A stretch of DNA of 64,000 nt from Epithemia pelagica (lineage: Eukaryota; Bacillariophyta; Bacillariophyceae; Surirellales; Surirellaceae). Position 1 is the stretch's first letter, and each line of letters starts with the position of its first letter. The position numbers and the translations under genes are program-made. Location of the stretch: positions 2,666,001 through 2,730,000 of the forward strand of contig OX337231.1 in assembly GCA_946965045.2 (NCBI GenBank). Reading direction: 5' to 3'. The notes below the pieces were generated by a model, which was not told the origin of the DNA, searched no databases, and worked only from the letters and a program-made list of their open reading frames with translations. This document shows, one piece after another, positions 10,963 to 21,449 of this stretch.

Positions 10963-11222
10963 AAGTAACCACTCTACTTCAAACAAAAATAAAAAAACGA
11001 GACAAGCCCATCCCAAACACCTAGGAAGGTCCGAAACAAGAGTAGTAAGCGTAGCGTCCTATTAGGATGAAGAATGTCACACAGCTGGATCTGCCCACCC
11101 AACCATGTTCGCTCCTTGTGTTGTAACTTTCCTGCTGCGTTCTGTTTCATCTCAGCTCATCTCAGCTCAGCTCCGTCGTTGTCGTCGTCCCATTCTTGGA
11201 TAACGTACTCGGTTGCTGTCTG

Positions 11223-14200
11223 TTATTGCCCCATTTTGGTAAGTCGTATGCGTGGATTTTTTCCATCGGAATAAACCCCCATGGAAGACGACGAAGAGGA
11301 AAGCGCCGGTGGTTGCTGCTGCTGCAAGGACGGTGCAGCGGGACCAGTCCGACCTGGACTGGTGAGGGAGGAAACTCGGCGTTGGGATGGAGACGGTGGT
11401 TGTTGTTGCTGTTGTTTGGGAGAGCGAGACGGTGTGGAACCCAAAGTACTGCCATGATTGGGCAAGGGGAGACCTCCTCCACCACCTCGAGCAACCAAGG
11501 AAAGTGCGGCCGTTGTAGACGACGAGGATGACAAGGATGGTGGAATGGACGTTGGATGAGATCCAGTACCCGCATAAGGGTAATGACTCCGTCTTCCTCC
11601 TCCACCACCAGAGCTACTGCGCGGTGACATGGAGGCAGCAGTCGGCATGGTTTCGTCGTCGGGGACATCCATGTTGCTGCTACTAGTATTCGTATGAGTT
11701 GCGGAACTGCCATCGGGAGGTGTCCGTATCATCAAAGGACCAACGGATGAGCCTCCTCCTCCTCCTGGTTGGTCGGGACGCGGACGATCCATCAGTTCCA
11801 TTCGTTGCGCTCGAACTTTGGCATCGTCATGTTGCACCATCACATCGTCAAACCGTTCCAACAATCGTTCCAAGCTCAAACCCGTCTTGCCCACAATCGA
11901 GACGTCACTGTCGTCCAAGTTGTGGCTATTGTTGCTGTTGTGCGAATTGGGTGTGTTGCTGTTGCTGCTGTTCCCATGAGCATGATGATTGTTGTTGGAA
12001 GTGGTCGTGTTGTGGAGGCTTGGATGATGAAAGGGAGGCGATGAGCTGGTGCTGGTGCCGCTTGTCCCCATGATACCAGTGACCAATTCCATTTGACTGG
12101 TATTGTTGTGCATTCCCAATAAGTTGTCTCGTAGATTGCAAACAGTCGTTAATCGTGCATTCAGTAACCGAAAGGCATCGCCTTGTGGCAAACACATGAG
12201 CAATCCATAAATGGATTTTAACAAGGCGGCATGATGTGGCGATTCCACATCCAGCAATTGCAATCGTAAATGAATGAAAATGGGACTTTCCAACAGTTGG
12301 ACCAACTTGTCAATTTGCATCAAAAAGCCGACTGTCACATCCGTCATTTCGGAAAATCGTTTCACTAGCGCAAACGACAAGTCATAGGCCCGTGCCAAAA
12401 GGCAGAGAGCCAAGGTTGAGACGGGATTGTGACACCAGCAATGAAACAAAGTGACAAAGACTTTGCGCCCTTCTTCCGATTCTTCTTGAAAACTCAAGGC
12501 CAAGGTCGATCGAAGTTCATGCAATTCCGATGCCGTTAACAAAATGATACTGAGCGTTTGTACCATGGTGCTAATAAACGTAATGGCACTTGCTTCGGGT
12601 GGTTGATCCGGTGCTCGTGGATCGCCGTAGGACGACAGTGTATCGGCCATGCGCATGTACACCGACTTGGCATTTAACAAGACACAGAGTTTGCGAATAA
12701 TGAGAGATCCCCGTGTTTCCAACAAGAGTCGATCCCGAGCAAAGAGATCCAAAATGGCATTTAACACCATTTGGGCTTCTCGTTCCTCGTCATCCTCGTC
12801 GTCATCCTCATCATCATCCTCATCATCATGATCAAAGGCTTCCTCGTCATTCCCCGCAAAACGTTGTCCATGTAGTACAGCATTGTATTTCTTCCGAGAG
12901 GCGGAGATACGAGAGAGCGCTTGCAAATCCAAGAGTACGACCGAATCACTGCGATCCGACAAGGTTCGCAACAGTACATTGAGGAGTGGATCGGTAAAGG
13001 CATTCATGTCGTATTTCCGTTTTTCCATGAGCATATTGATCCATCGTAAACAAGCCATTTTGGTGGGAACATCGTCCCCGGCCCCCAGTAGTTCTCTCGT
13101 CAATGTCTCCAACAAACTGGGCAATTCAAACGTGACGAGTGTTTTTCGTACCATGGCCAACATGACATTGTTGGTTCGTTCGGCGACGACCCGAATTTCT
13201 TCTTCGGGATCGGAAATGCAAAACAAAATGGCTCCCAAGATTTGTGAATGAAAGGGCAGAATGGCATCGCCACCGGAATAGGGATGATGAATAATTTCGG
13301 CCAACCAGGTACTGGCTGTCAAGCGATTCAATCGTTCCTTGGATTGACACTGGGCCACCAAAATGGACACGACCGGTCCGACTTCGACGACGGTACTCAC
13401 GGCCAATTCACTCAAAAATTCCGCCAAGGCCGAATCGGCCGCCTGTCGAATTTCCCGATTGGAATCACTCAACATGTTGAAGAGACCATCCAAAAAGTCG
13501 GGCAAGTAATCGAGCATGGAAATGTCGGGAATCCCATCCAAATACGTGATCCACCCAACAATCAATTGTCGAATGTACGGATTGGTGCGTCGGATATAAT
13601 TTTGCAGCAGGGGCAAGAATTGATCAATCCGAAAATTATCCGCTTCCGTAACAATGTCTTTCATGAGTCGATCCAACAAATTGGCACCATTCTTGACATC
13701 CACATCAACGTCGGCATAGAGTTTGGTCAAGCCTTCCCAAATATGACTAAAGTATCGATCCAAGACGGCCTGTCTTGCGACTTTGGCAATGTTGTAGAGG
13801 GATTCGCAGGCATAGTATCGGACCCGCGATTCGGGATCGTCAAAGCAATGCAAGACGGGTGGCAAGAGGACATTGAGAAATCCCCGCGAATGGGAATGCA
13901 ATCCAATGGCCGTGGCAGCCAAACCAACCAATCCACCCTTGCGGTAATTGGAATTCATACTGGTACAAAAATCCTTGCTGAGGACGGTAATGACGGATTG
14001 GATCATGCCCAGGTTGTTCGCTTCAATCAAGGACTTGATCAAGGCTTCAATTTCCAAGGCCGCATTCTTTCGTTTTTCCGTCGACCGATCGCCCAAACTG
14101 CGTTGGACGACCGGAGGAAGAGGAGACTCTATGGACACCACATGAGGTGCTTGTGGAACATGTGCTTGCTGTGGTTGTGGTTGTGGCTGTTGCTGCTGAT

Positions 14201-14846
14201 GCTGATGTTGTTGTATCGTTTGTGATTGAGGGGGTCCTGCTCCTTGCAGAGCGACATGTTGTTGTTGTTGTTGTGCAGCTTGTTGGGAGGAAGAATGATA
14301 GGGTGGTGGTTGAATGGAGGAAGCCGCCAAGGTGGGTGTCGTGTTGTTGTTGGTGGAATGAGAGGCAGCTGTCGAGACATTGGTGGTACTACTGGGACCA
14401 ATATAGGCAGTGCCATGCGGCTGATGATGCATGCGCAAATGTACCGGCGTCACACCTCCACCACCACCTCCCGATGGACGACGACCCGCTACCGTGTTGG
14501 ACGTGGACGTCGATGACGAAGGTTTTCCGGATGTGGTGGAGGAAGCATGTCGATGCGAGGATGTTGTTGTTGTTGTGGTTGGTGGTGGTGGATGCTGTGA
14601 TCCAGATTTGTGGGATGATGATGATACGGGTGGAATGGCACCTGGACCTGCTGATGAAGGATCCTTGGAATGATGTTGAGCCTTGGACGACTTGTGGCCG
14701 GAAGCTGATGAGCCATGATGAGAATTGTGCAAAGATGATGACGACGACGACGAATGATGATGGTGTTGTGGTGGTTGTCCTTGTCGTTGCGATTGCGACG
14801 ACGACGATGATGATGGTGGAACCTTGGATGCTTGTTGTTGTGGCAT
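11223..14846 (-). CDS. VAC14: VAC14 homologue, scaffold of PI(3,5)P2 synthesis
   Basis: 1207 aa from the ATG at 14846. The first 240 residues are low complexity (Ser, His, Gln, Thr). The conserved region begins near VVQRSLGDRSTEKRKNAALE and continues with HEAT-like repeats. The Fab1-binding region contains NYRKGGLVGLAATAIGL and RVRYYACESLYNIAKVAR. After an acidic Asp/Glu tract comes the Fig4-binding region, with FVTLFHCWCHNPVSTLALC, LARAYDLSFALVKRF and SPIFIHLRLQLL. VAC14 holds the lipid kinase Fab1/PIKfyve and the phosphatase Fig4 together on endosomal or vacuolar membranes. The last roughly 230 residues are low complexity. It is longer than yeast and human VAC14 (about 780-880 aa) because of the two low-complexity ends. 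Single exon. Confidence 0.95.
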   Translation of the reverse strand: MPQQQASKVPPSSSSSSQSQRQGQPPQHHHHSSSSSSSLHNSHHGSSASGHKSSKAQHHSKDPSSAGPGAIPPVSSSSHKSGSQHPPPPTTTTTTSSHRHASSTTSGKPSSSTSTSNTVAGRRPSGGGGGGVTPVHLRMHHQPHGTAYIGPSSTTNVSTAASHSTNNNTTPTLAASSIQPPPYHSSSQQAAQQQQQHVALQGAGPPQSQTIQQHQHQQQQPQPQPQQAHVPQAPHVVSIESPLPPVVQRSLGDRSTEKRKNAALEIEALIKSLIEANNLGMIQSVITVLSKDFCTSMNSNYRKGGLVGLAATAIGLHSHSRGFLNVLLPPVLHCFDDPESRVRYYACESLYNIAKVARQAVLDRYFSHIWEGLTKLYADVDVDVKNGANLLDRLMKDIVTEADNFRIDQFLPLLQNYIRRTNPYIRQLIVGWITYLDGIPDISMLDYLPDFLDGLFNMLSDSNREIRQAADSALAEFLSELAVSTVVEVGPVVSILVAQCQSKERLNRLTASTWLAEIIHHPYSGGDAILPFHSQILGAILFCISDPEEEIRVVAERTNNVMLAMVRKTLVTFELPSLLETLTRELLGAGDDVPTKMACLRWINMLMEKRKYDMNAFTDPLLNVLLRTLSDRSDSVVLLDLQALSRISASRKKYNAVLHGQRFAGNDEEAFDHDDEDDDEDDDEDDEEREAQMVLNAILDLFARDRLLLETRGSLIIRKLCVLLNAKSVYMRMADTLSSYGDPRAPDQPPEASAITFISTMVQTLSIILLTASELHELRSTLALSFQEESEEGRKVFVTLFHCWCHNPVSTLALCLLARAYDLSFALVKRFSEMTDVTVGFLMQIDKLVQLLESPIFIHLRLQLLDVESPHHAALLKSIYGLLMCLPQGDAFRLLNARLTTVCNLRDNLLGMHNNTSQMELVTGIMGTSGTSTSSSPPFHHPSLHNTTTSNNNHHAHGNSSNSNTPNSHNSNNSHNLDDSDVSIVGKTGLSLERLLERFDDVMVQHDDAKVRAQRMELMDRPRPDQPGGGGGSSVGPLMIRTPPDGSSATHTNTSSSNMDVPDDETMPTAASMSPRSSSGGGGGRRSHYPYAGTGSHPTSIPPSLSSSSSTTAALSLVARGGGGGLPLPNHGSTLGSTPSRSPKQQQQQPPSPSQRRVSSLTSPGRTGPAAPSLQQQQPPALSSSSSSMGVYSDGKNPRIRLTKMGQ

Positions 14847-15362
14847 TGTAATACACTAGCGTCTGGATACCCTATCCCTCGTTATTGTTGCTGTTGTTGT
14901 CACTCCTCCGTCCTTGCCAAACCCCAATGACAAGACAAGAGATGCCACACTGTTCCACCTTCCTCTCTTCTTTGATGGTTGTCGTTGTCTTCAACTTGAT
15001 TCTTGAAAATTTGGGTCATGATTGTCATTGGAAAACCATCGTTTGGGGGTAAAAATCGGAGAAATCAGGGGTCCTCGACTTTCGCCCCAGATTTTAAGGG
15101 TCCAAATGCGACCTATGTATCAAACCTTCGACTATATGCGACTAAAACATATGCGACCAACCACGGACATCAACAGAGGAGACACCATGGGACAGAATTT
15201 CGAATCTAAACCATCATCAAGAGACATCACACGACGGAGAAGGAGAAGAGAGAGGAACCACGTTCCAAGACCATTTCCTCTCTTTCCTCTAGAGAATTGT
15301 TAAAGTGATCCGGTCTTTTGTCGTTTCATTGACAGGACAAGGAACCAATCGAGAATCGAGCC
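14847..15362. other. Divergent intergenic region, VAC14 / BioD-like gene
   Basis: About 515 bp. Contains T/G- and T/C-rich stretches next to VAC14 and a GA-rich block at 15228-15260. No gene recognised; likely two promoters. Confidence 0.5.
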
Positions 15363-17309
15363 ATGAATGTCGATCAAGATCCATCACCCTTGTCCACTAC
15401 CGAACATTCTTCAGCTCGTGAGGAGTGTCATCACATTGGTGCCTTGTCTGTCTCGGAATTTCTCGACTTGTCGTCGTCGTCGCGCCTCCGAGAAGTACTT
15501 GAAAGCAGTGACCCAACAACAACATCCAATCACAGAGAGAACCAACAGGATCCGAATCGTTTCGCCGTCCTGGGATTGGTTCTGATTCATGGCTGTGGGA
15601 CACATGTACAAGCCGTGAATCCTTACCCCTCCTCCAATACAAATTATTCAGTATCTTCCTTGGATGCCCTTGTTTCCTCCTCCTCCTCTGGCGCGGCTTT
15701 GGCACGGTTGTTTCACTCGTGGTTGCAACCCGCCACGGACGGCCTCCATCCCTGTCATTGCATCACAGCCACCGTGCGGGTGTGTGAACACTCCCATCCC
15801 CACGCCTATCGTCAATTTCTCGGCGACGACAGTGACGACAAGGATGACTCGTCCACTCTCCCACCACCCGAATTGCCCGCCTTGGCCGTCGTGGCGCAAT
15901 GGTGCCCCCAACCATCATCATCATCATCATCATCGCAACCATCTACTCACACTAAACGCAAAACTGGTATTCGATATCTTTACAAACTATCGTCCACCAA
16001 ATTGATGCAATTGCTCGTCTATCACGTGCAACAACATGCACTGCAACAAGCAGAACGACAGTCATTTGTATCCTGGACGACCACAACTCGCATACCCTCA
16101 CAACCACCTCGTCGATGGATGCACGAGACTCTAACGGCCATTGCACGCGAGATTCCAACGGCCGTGTTTGAACTGGAACAGGAATTGAACTTTCCAATGG
16201 ACCTTGGTGGTTCATCGTCATCATCATCATCATCATCATCATCGTGTCTGAGATTGTTTGTGGCGGGAGACAAATCGTCCGTGGGCAAAACCAGTACATG
16301 TTTGGGCTTGTTGGGAACCTTGGTTCACCATTTAGGTTATGCCCCCCAGGAAGTGGCCTATATCAAACCAGCCACACAATCCGAAGCCCTCAATCAACCC
16401 ATTCAAGTCTATTGCAAGGCCATGGGCATTGCCGCTTGTGTCCCCATTGGACCACTGGTCTATTATCGCGGCTTTACCCGTGCCTATTTGGCCCATGAAA
16501 CAGCGTCCGCCTCTGAGCTCTTGCAACAGTGTGCGCACGCCGTGGACCGAGTCGCACGAAACAAACGCGTTGTCATTGTGGATGGAGTGGGATTTCCAGC
16601 CGTGGGATCCATTTGTGGGACGGACAATGCTACCATGGCCCAAGCCTGTGGATATCCAATCCTCGATTCCGCGTCAGTATCATTGCAGCGGCGAAGTCCC
16701 ATGGCTGTTCTCTTGGTCGGAGGAAGTGGAGTGGGAGCCGCCGTGGATTCCTACAATCTCAATGCCACCTATTTCCAACACAAGCAGGTGCCCGTTTTGG
16801 GTGCCATTTTTAATAAGTTAGCGCCCTCTGGATTCTATTCCTTGTCCAATTGCCGAGAACAAGTCTCTCTCTACTTTCAACAGCAACAAGAGCAAGAACA
16901 AGAGAAAGCTACGCCCAATGAAACAAGGCATGTACCACACGCACCACTGACATCGCTCTCAACTCGTGTACCACCACCCCGCCCCTTTGGATTTGTTCCC
17001 ACCTTCCCTGCCATTGGTCAAGGTGGACCGGATGGACGCACCATTCGTTTGGCTGTTATACAGGAATTCATTGACTTATTTCATTCTCATGTCGACGTTC
17101 CGGGGATTCTTCAAGCTGCCATGGCGCATCAACCAGCATCGACAAATGATGACAAACAAGGGAAAGCAAGACAACATAATATCCCCAAACGGCCATGGTC
17201 GCAGACTCGAGACCCTCTAATCATGGCGACAGTCCGGCTGCCACAAAAACGAACTCGAGCGGAAATAGAACAAGATGCCATTGAGTTTGGCGCAGCTCCT
17301 TCGGCCTGA
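15363..17309 (+). CDS. P-loop protein with dethiobiotin-synthetase-like (AAA_26) domain
   Basis: 648 aa, single exon. Residues 1 to about 295 match no family I recognise and contain Ser and Pro runs. A P-loop NTPase domain starts at LRLFVAGDKSSVGKTSTCLG near residue 297. It continues with VAYIKPATQSEALNQP, VVIVDGVGFPAVGSICGTDNA and MAVLLVGGSGVGAAVDSYNLN, then PVLGAIFNKL. This order is shared by dethiobiotin synthetase (BioD) and the BioD-like N-terminal domain of some phosphotransacetylases. The protein has no other biotin-pathway domain and is more than twice the length of BioD, so biotin synthesis is not established. The C-terminal 120 residues are basic and low complexity. Product unknown beyond the NTPase fold. 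Confidence 0.75.
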   Translation: MNVDQDPSPLSTTEHSSAREECHHIGALSVSEFLDLSSSSRLREVLESSDPTTTSNHRENQQDPNRFAVLGLVLIHGCGTHVQAVNPYPSSNTNYSVSSLDALVSSSSSGAALARLFHSWLQPATDGLHPCHCITATVRVCEHSHPHAYRQFLGDDSDDKDDSSTLPPPELPALAVVAQWCPQPSSSSSSSQPSTHTKRKTGIRYLYKLSSTKLMQLLVYHVQQHALQQAERQSFVSWTTTTRIPSQPPRRWMHETLTAIAREIPTAVFELEQELNFPMDLGGSSSSSSSSSSSCLRLFVAGDKSSVGKTSTCLGLLGTLVHHLGYAPQEVAYIKPATQSEALNQPIQVYCKAMGIAACVPIGPLVYYRGFTRAYLAHETASASELLQQCAHAVDRVARNKRVVIVDGVGFPAVGSICGTDNATMAQACGYPILDSASVSLQRRSPMAVLLVGGSGVGAAVDSYNLNATYFQHKQVPVLGAIFNKLAPSGFYSLSNCREQVSLYFQQQQEQEQEKATPNETRHVPHAPLTSLSTRVPPPRPFGFVPTFPAIGQGGPDGRTIRLAVIQEFIDLFHSHVDVPGILQAAMAHQPASTNDDKQGKARQHNIPKRPWSQTRDPLIMATVRLPQKRTRAEIEQDAIEFGAAPSA

Positions 17310-17518
17310 TCCGCCAAGTAGTTGCGAGCAGAAAGAACACACTATGTTGTCCTGAGAAGATTCACACCAAATTTCAACTGGTTTTCTCATGAATGACGTT
17401 TTCCACTCAAGCATCTAACTGTCTTCATTTGACATTGCCGGTGGAAAACTGAAAATACAATCTTTGTCTCCAAAAGACCAGTAAAGGATAAGCCATCTGT
17501 AGATACCGAGACAAGGTT

Positions 17519-18790
17519 TCATGACCTTGTGTTGTTGGTTTGGACATTAGTTTTGTTGCTTTTACCTGGATTGATAGACCGAGGTTGATGCAGTCGTTCC
17601 TTGACCTCAGACAAGGCATCGTATTCGGAATCTTGTTGGACAGCACACTGAAACATGTCTGCTTCCATAGTCGTGCCCTGCACAAACATGTATCCATTGC
17701 ATTTATCTACCTTGGCCAAAACGCGTCCCACACTGGCCGCATTGGATATATCCAAGGTGGAAAATTGCAACAATCCAAAATCTTCCACCACTTCGGCCAA
17801 AGATTGATACAATTTGTTATACTTTCGTTGTAGTTTGGAGGATTGTCGGTTCCGTCGAGCTGTCTGATACGCGACATCATCCGCCACCGCCAATTCATCT
17901 TCTTCATTGTCTGTCACTCCACCAAGTGCGGTTTCTTGTTTCAAAGATTGGTCCAGAAATGGCAACAGACGATCTAAATCATGACATTCGGTATAGTATT
18001 CCAACTGAAAATCCAAGGCGTGATGATTGTCATCCCCTCCTCCTTCATTGTCCTCCTCGTTCAAACCAACATGGTTCCCCATGAGCAAATCAACCTTGGA
18101 CAGGACACTCACGGTTGGAAGTTCCAATCGTAACAGTGTGGTGGTCCCCAACAGAGCAGCCGACAAGAATTTACTGGCATCGGCGCAATAGTGTGCATCA
18201 ATCAATTGAACAGCCGCCAAGCGCAAGTCCAAGACACGCATCAGTTTGTGCAATAGATTCTGCACGCAAGTGGAATGTGTATACAACTCCACTTGACCTG
18301 GCAAATCCAGCAACAAATAATAATTGGAATCAGCATCAGGAGAATTTTCCGTCGACGAAAATCTTTGGTTCTTTGGGTCGTTCTTGGATTTGGGTCCAGA
18401 TGCGAGTCGCTTTTGAATGAGATCGACCACCTCATCGACATGTGTTTCCAAATACTCCATGCAATATACTAGGCCACCGTTGGGACCCAATCCTGTGTCT
18501 TTCATGACGGATGTTATATTGATCACTTCTTCACAAACATCAAATATCGTTTCATAGGGAAGGATCCGATCATCCTCTTTGTGTGGTTGTGTTTTGGCTG
18601 GCAAGTTGGGTGGTTGCAAGGCGGAGATCCGTTCATTGGCCGGATCCAAATTGATGACCCATGCATTCCGTCCTAGTATTCGCATATATTGCTGCAGACC
18701 GTTGCAATAGGTTGTCTTGCCACTTCCTGGAGGACCGACAACCACCTGTCCATACATTGGTCGACCCATGATGCACAGATGAGAATGCAT
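17519..18790 (-). CDS. GPN2: GPN-loop GTPase 2
   Basis: 423 aa from the ATG at 18790. A second ATG at 18769 (MGRPMYGQVV) is the likelier start by homology. The G1 motif is GPPGSGKTTYCNG. The lineage-specific Gly-Pro-Asn loop is in GLGPNGGLVYCMEYLE. G3 is LLDLPGQVELYTH and G4 is LSKVDLL. These GTPases work with GPN1 and GPN3 in cytoplasmic assembly and nuclear import of RNA polymerase II. GPN2 elsewhere is about 300 aa. Here acidic insertions (EEDNEGGGDDN) and a C-terminal extension past the FQCAVQQDSEYD segment lengthen it. Single exon, convergent with the BioD-like gene. Confidence 0.93.
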   Translation of the reverse strand: MHSHLCIMGRPMYGQVVVGPPGSGKTTYCNGLQQYMRILGRNAWVINLDPANERISALQPPNLPAKTQPHKEDDRILPYETIFDVCEEVINITSVMKDTGLGPNGGLVYCMEYLETHVDEVVDLIQKRLASGPKSKNDPKNQRFSSTENSPDADSNYYLLLDLPGQVELYTHSTCVQNLLHKLMRVLDLRLAAVQLIDAHYCADASKFLSAALLGTTTLLRLELPTVSVLSKVDLLMGNHVGLNEEDNEGGGDDNHHALDFQLEYYTECHDLDRLLPFLDQSLKQETALGGVTDNEEDELAVADDVAYQTARRNRQSSKLQRKYNKLYQSLAEVVEDFGLLQFSTLDISNAASVGRVLAKVDKCNGYMFVQGTTMEADMFQCAVQQDSEYDALSEVKERLHQPRSINPGKSNKTNVQTNNTRS

Positions 18791-19154
18791 TCGATGAGCT
18801 TCGTCTCACGTTTTGTTGATGGAGAATGGAGAGTAGCTATGTCTCTAGCTAAGAGGGTGGGAGCGTAGCTACCTTCTCTACCCATCCGTCCATCTCAGAT
18901 CCCTAGCTAGCCTAAGGTGTACTCCTACTCATGAAGAGTCTCAAGTCCCTTTATCTTGAATGGCGTTTCTAAACCCCCTCTAACTTGTTTAACCCAACGA
19001 AACTTTCGTTCCTCTAGTTTGTTCTATGTCCACGTATGGACGCTCCACCGTCGACCGCAAATGTAAGTAAAAACTGTTGTCTCTCTATCTCATGTCGTTT
19101 CGCCAAGCTGTCGCCAATCGTTGGAATCATCCCACCCATTGATCCCCCCGTGTT
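18791..19154. other. Intergenic region, GPN2 upstream / K+ channel downstream
   Basis: About 360 bp, holding the GPN2 promoter and the 3' end of the channel gene. Several TAGCTA/CTAGCTAG motifs cluster at 18835-18915. No gene seen. Confidence 0.45.
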
Positions 19155-21013
19155 CTAAAAGACATAGGGAGAAATTTCCACATTGTCGGGCGCGGGGCGC
19201 GTACTGTGAAAGGCCGCAAAGTCCACCGTACAGGCCGACGCCAACGAGGACGATTGGTTGTTCGGTGCACGGTCCGATCGTTGCCACCAGGACGACCCAG
19301 AGTGACGACGACGCCTGTGGCGGTGACGTCCATTGCGACCACGGCAACACCATGCCTGACTGGACCGTGGGTCCTCGTCAACACTGGTCCGAAAAACACA
19401 CGGAACAAAGGAATGATCCCACGCCAGATCCTGTGGTGTATACGAATGTCGCGACTGGATAATGGCCCCAGTTAGCTCATCGGTGCCCTCCACGAGGACC
19501 ACAATCTCAGCTTCTCGATCACAAAGAAACTCTTGTGTGTTGGCACTTTCCAAAGCTCGGTCCACATGATTGCGTTGTTCGACTGGAATTGCTTTCCCTT
19601 CTACTGTAGTAGCCGTATTGGTGGTTACACCTTGGGCGTGCAACGCTCCCGAAGCATCATACCACTGGGCGGGTTGCGATAAAGGCGAAGTGGCGTCGAT
19701 GCGATGAACAATGACTTGCGGCAAGCTCATGAGCACTTGAGAACTCACTTCTTCATGAAGAAGTTTCATGGAACGCGTGACAAAGTGAGTTGTCTCTATG
19801 GCAGTTTGCACATGGTTGGGAGACGAGTGTTGCGGTTGTTGTGAGCCCGGAGAGCTGCCTCTTTGCGTTCCCAGCCTCGTCTTTGGTTGCTGCAACGGCG
19901 GAGGTTGTGGCCGTTGTACACAGTGTCGTTCGTGGCGTATACAATAGGCTCGTACAGATGCATCACGTAGTTGATGACGGCGAATTTCTCCGACTCGAAA
20001 CATGAGATACAAAACACCACCGACGCGCTGAATAACTGCCGTATCAGAAAAGACAATAGTCTTGCCTCGTTTGTGTCCTCGACTTATACGTTGAAAGAGT
20101 AACCCAATCGCCACGGCGTCAAAGGCAATGGCAGAACACGCTTGAGACAGTACCAAAATCAATGGCGTCCAGCAGCCACCAAAGTAATAGTCTGTACATC
20201 CGTTTGGCATAACCGATTCGAATAGGTGTACAGGAGAGAAAAAACACGTGAAGACCACGAGCAATGAAAGAAGAAAAATAAGCCTTCTGGCACTCTTGAT
20301 GTGCAAGAATGATTTGTCTTGTTTTACTGCAACGTACCGGATACCCCATACCCAATCGTTGTCATCGTAGAAAGTGAGAAATAAAGCGCTTCCATATGAT
20401 TTTTGATATCCATATCGCAGAAAGCTTGTGTCGAAGTCGTGCCGTCAGGATTGACCTCAATCTTTCTCCCCCACGTGGACACTCCCAGATAGACAAAGGC
20501 AAAGAAAAAAACAATTCCTGCATAAACCAAGAATAGAATGGCCATGAGAATAGCAGTTCGCTTATAGGCCAGTGCATAAAACCAATCATCCCAAAACTGT
20601 TTAGTCAACGTCAATCGTCGGCGAGAACCAGTTGGCAAAATGTGATCTCGAGTCACACTCCGCGAAATATGTTGGACTCTCCAGCGCCCTCGCGATTGAT
20701 TGAATGGAGCGTCTCGGTCCAATATTCGGGGACGATCTCCATCTGGTTGTCGACAACGAAGGAAGGCCAATGGTTCTTGGGATCCTGGTGGTAGATGTTC
20801 CATTCGCGACGATCCTCGCTCTTCATCATGTGCGACGGCATGGTCCTCAGTCTGAACGGTGCTCATGGAGGGAACAGCATTTGGCAATGACCAGACATGA
20901 TTTGTCATATTTTTCTCCTCCAGAAGAGGTTCCAAAAGCAAAGGATCCTCTTTGCGGGTAGAGTGGCCGTCCAGACTCAAGTGACCTGCTTCGACAACGC
21001 TTCGTTTGCTCAT
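19155..21013 (-). CDS. Inward-rectifier (Kir-type) potassium channel
   Basis: Two exons, 21013-20338 and 20191-19155, with a 146-bp GT-AG intron. Splicing gives TIGYGVSDYYFGGCWTPL, restoring the pore-to-M2 junction; total about 570 aa. M1 is AILMAILFLVYAGIVFFFAFVYL. The pore loop ends in the K+ selectivity filter TMTTIGYG near residue 223. M2 is LILVLSQACSAIAFDAVAIG. The cytoplasmic beta domain shows the Kir signatures FRVGEIRRHQLRDASVRAY, ETTHFVTRSMKL and EIVVLVEGTDELTGAII, ending in WDHSFVPCVF. The first 170 residues are an unconserved polar N-terminus and the C-terminal tail is Arg/Ser-rich. Family role: K+ flux and setting of membrane potential, gated by lipids or ligands. The regulator is unknown. 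Confidence 0.93.
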
Positions 21014-21449
21014 TTGGCATCGATCTATTGTAAGAGTTGAATGCGTCCAACTTTTTATGGGGACGGTGATGCTACGGATGCATCCTTGTCAGTCACGTCT
21101 TTTTGAGAAAATCTCATCGTTGCATATTTTTAAGCACAAAGATCACCGCAAATAAAAGAGTACTACGAGCGATGAGGCGTTCCGACAGGAGTCCCGTTTC
21201 TGATATCTTGACGTCTTTTGTCTTCTGCATAGTATCTTTTCGACGGTTGGAGGTTGGAGTATACCCTGGTGATTCTGGTCGTATGGGATAGCTAAAAGGT
21301 CACACGGCTTATCGATAGTGTTCATATGCGTCCAATGTCAAACAAGACGCAGTATTTTAAGGTAAATCCTAAGTCAAACGTAAATGTGCCTCTTTGATAC
21401 GGCGGTACTTTGTTGGTAATGGCAGGTCGTTGGAGTTTCGGCCCGTTCT
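21014..21449. other. Intergenic region, K+ channel upstream / EEP gene downstream
   Basis: About 435 bp between two minus-strand genes, holding the channel promoter and the 3' end of the EEP gene. No coding signal or RNA gene seen. Confidence 0.45.

Noticed and set aside
13248-14225. 325-codon plus-strand ORF
   Set aside because: Antisense to the HEAT-repeat region of VAC14, whose minus-strand frame is clearly conserved.
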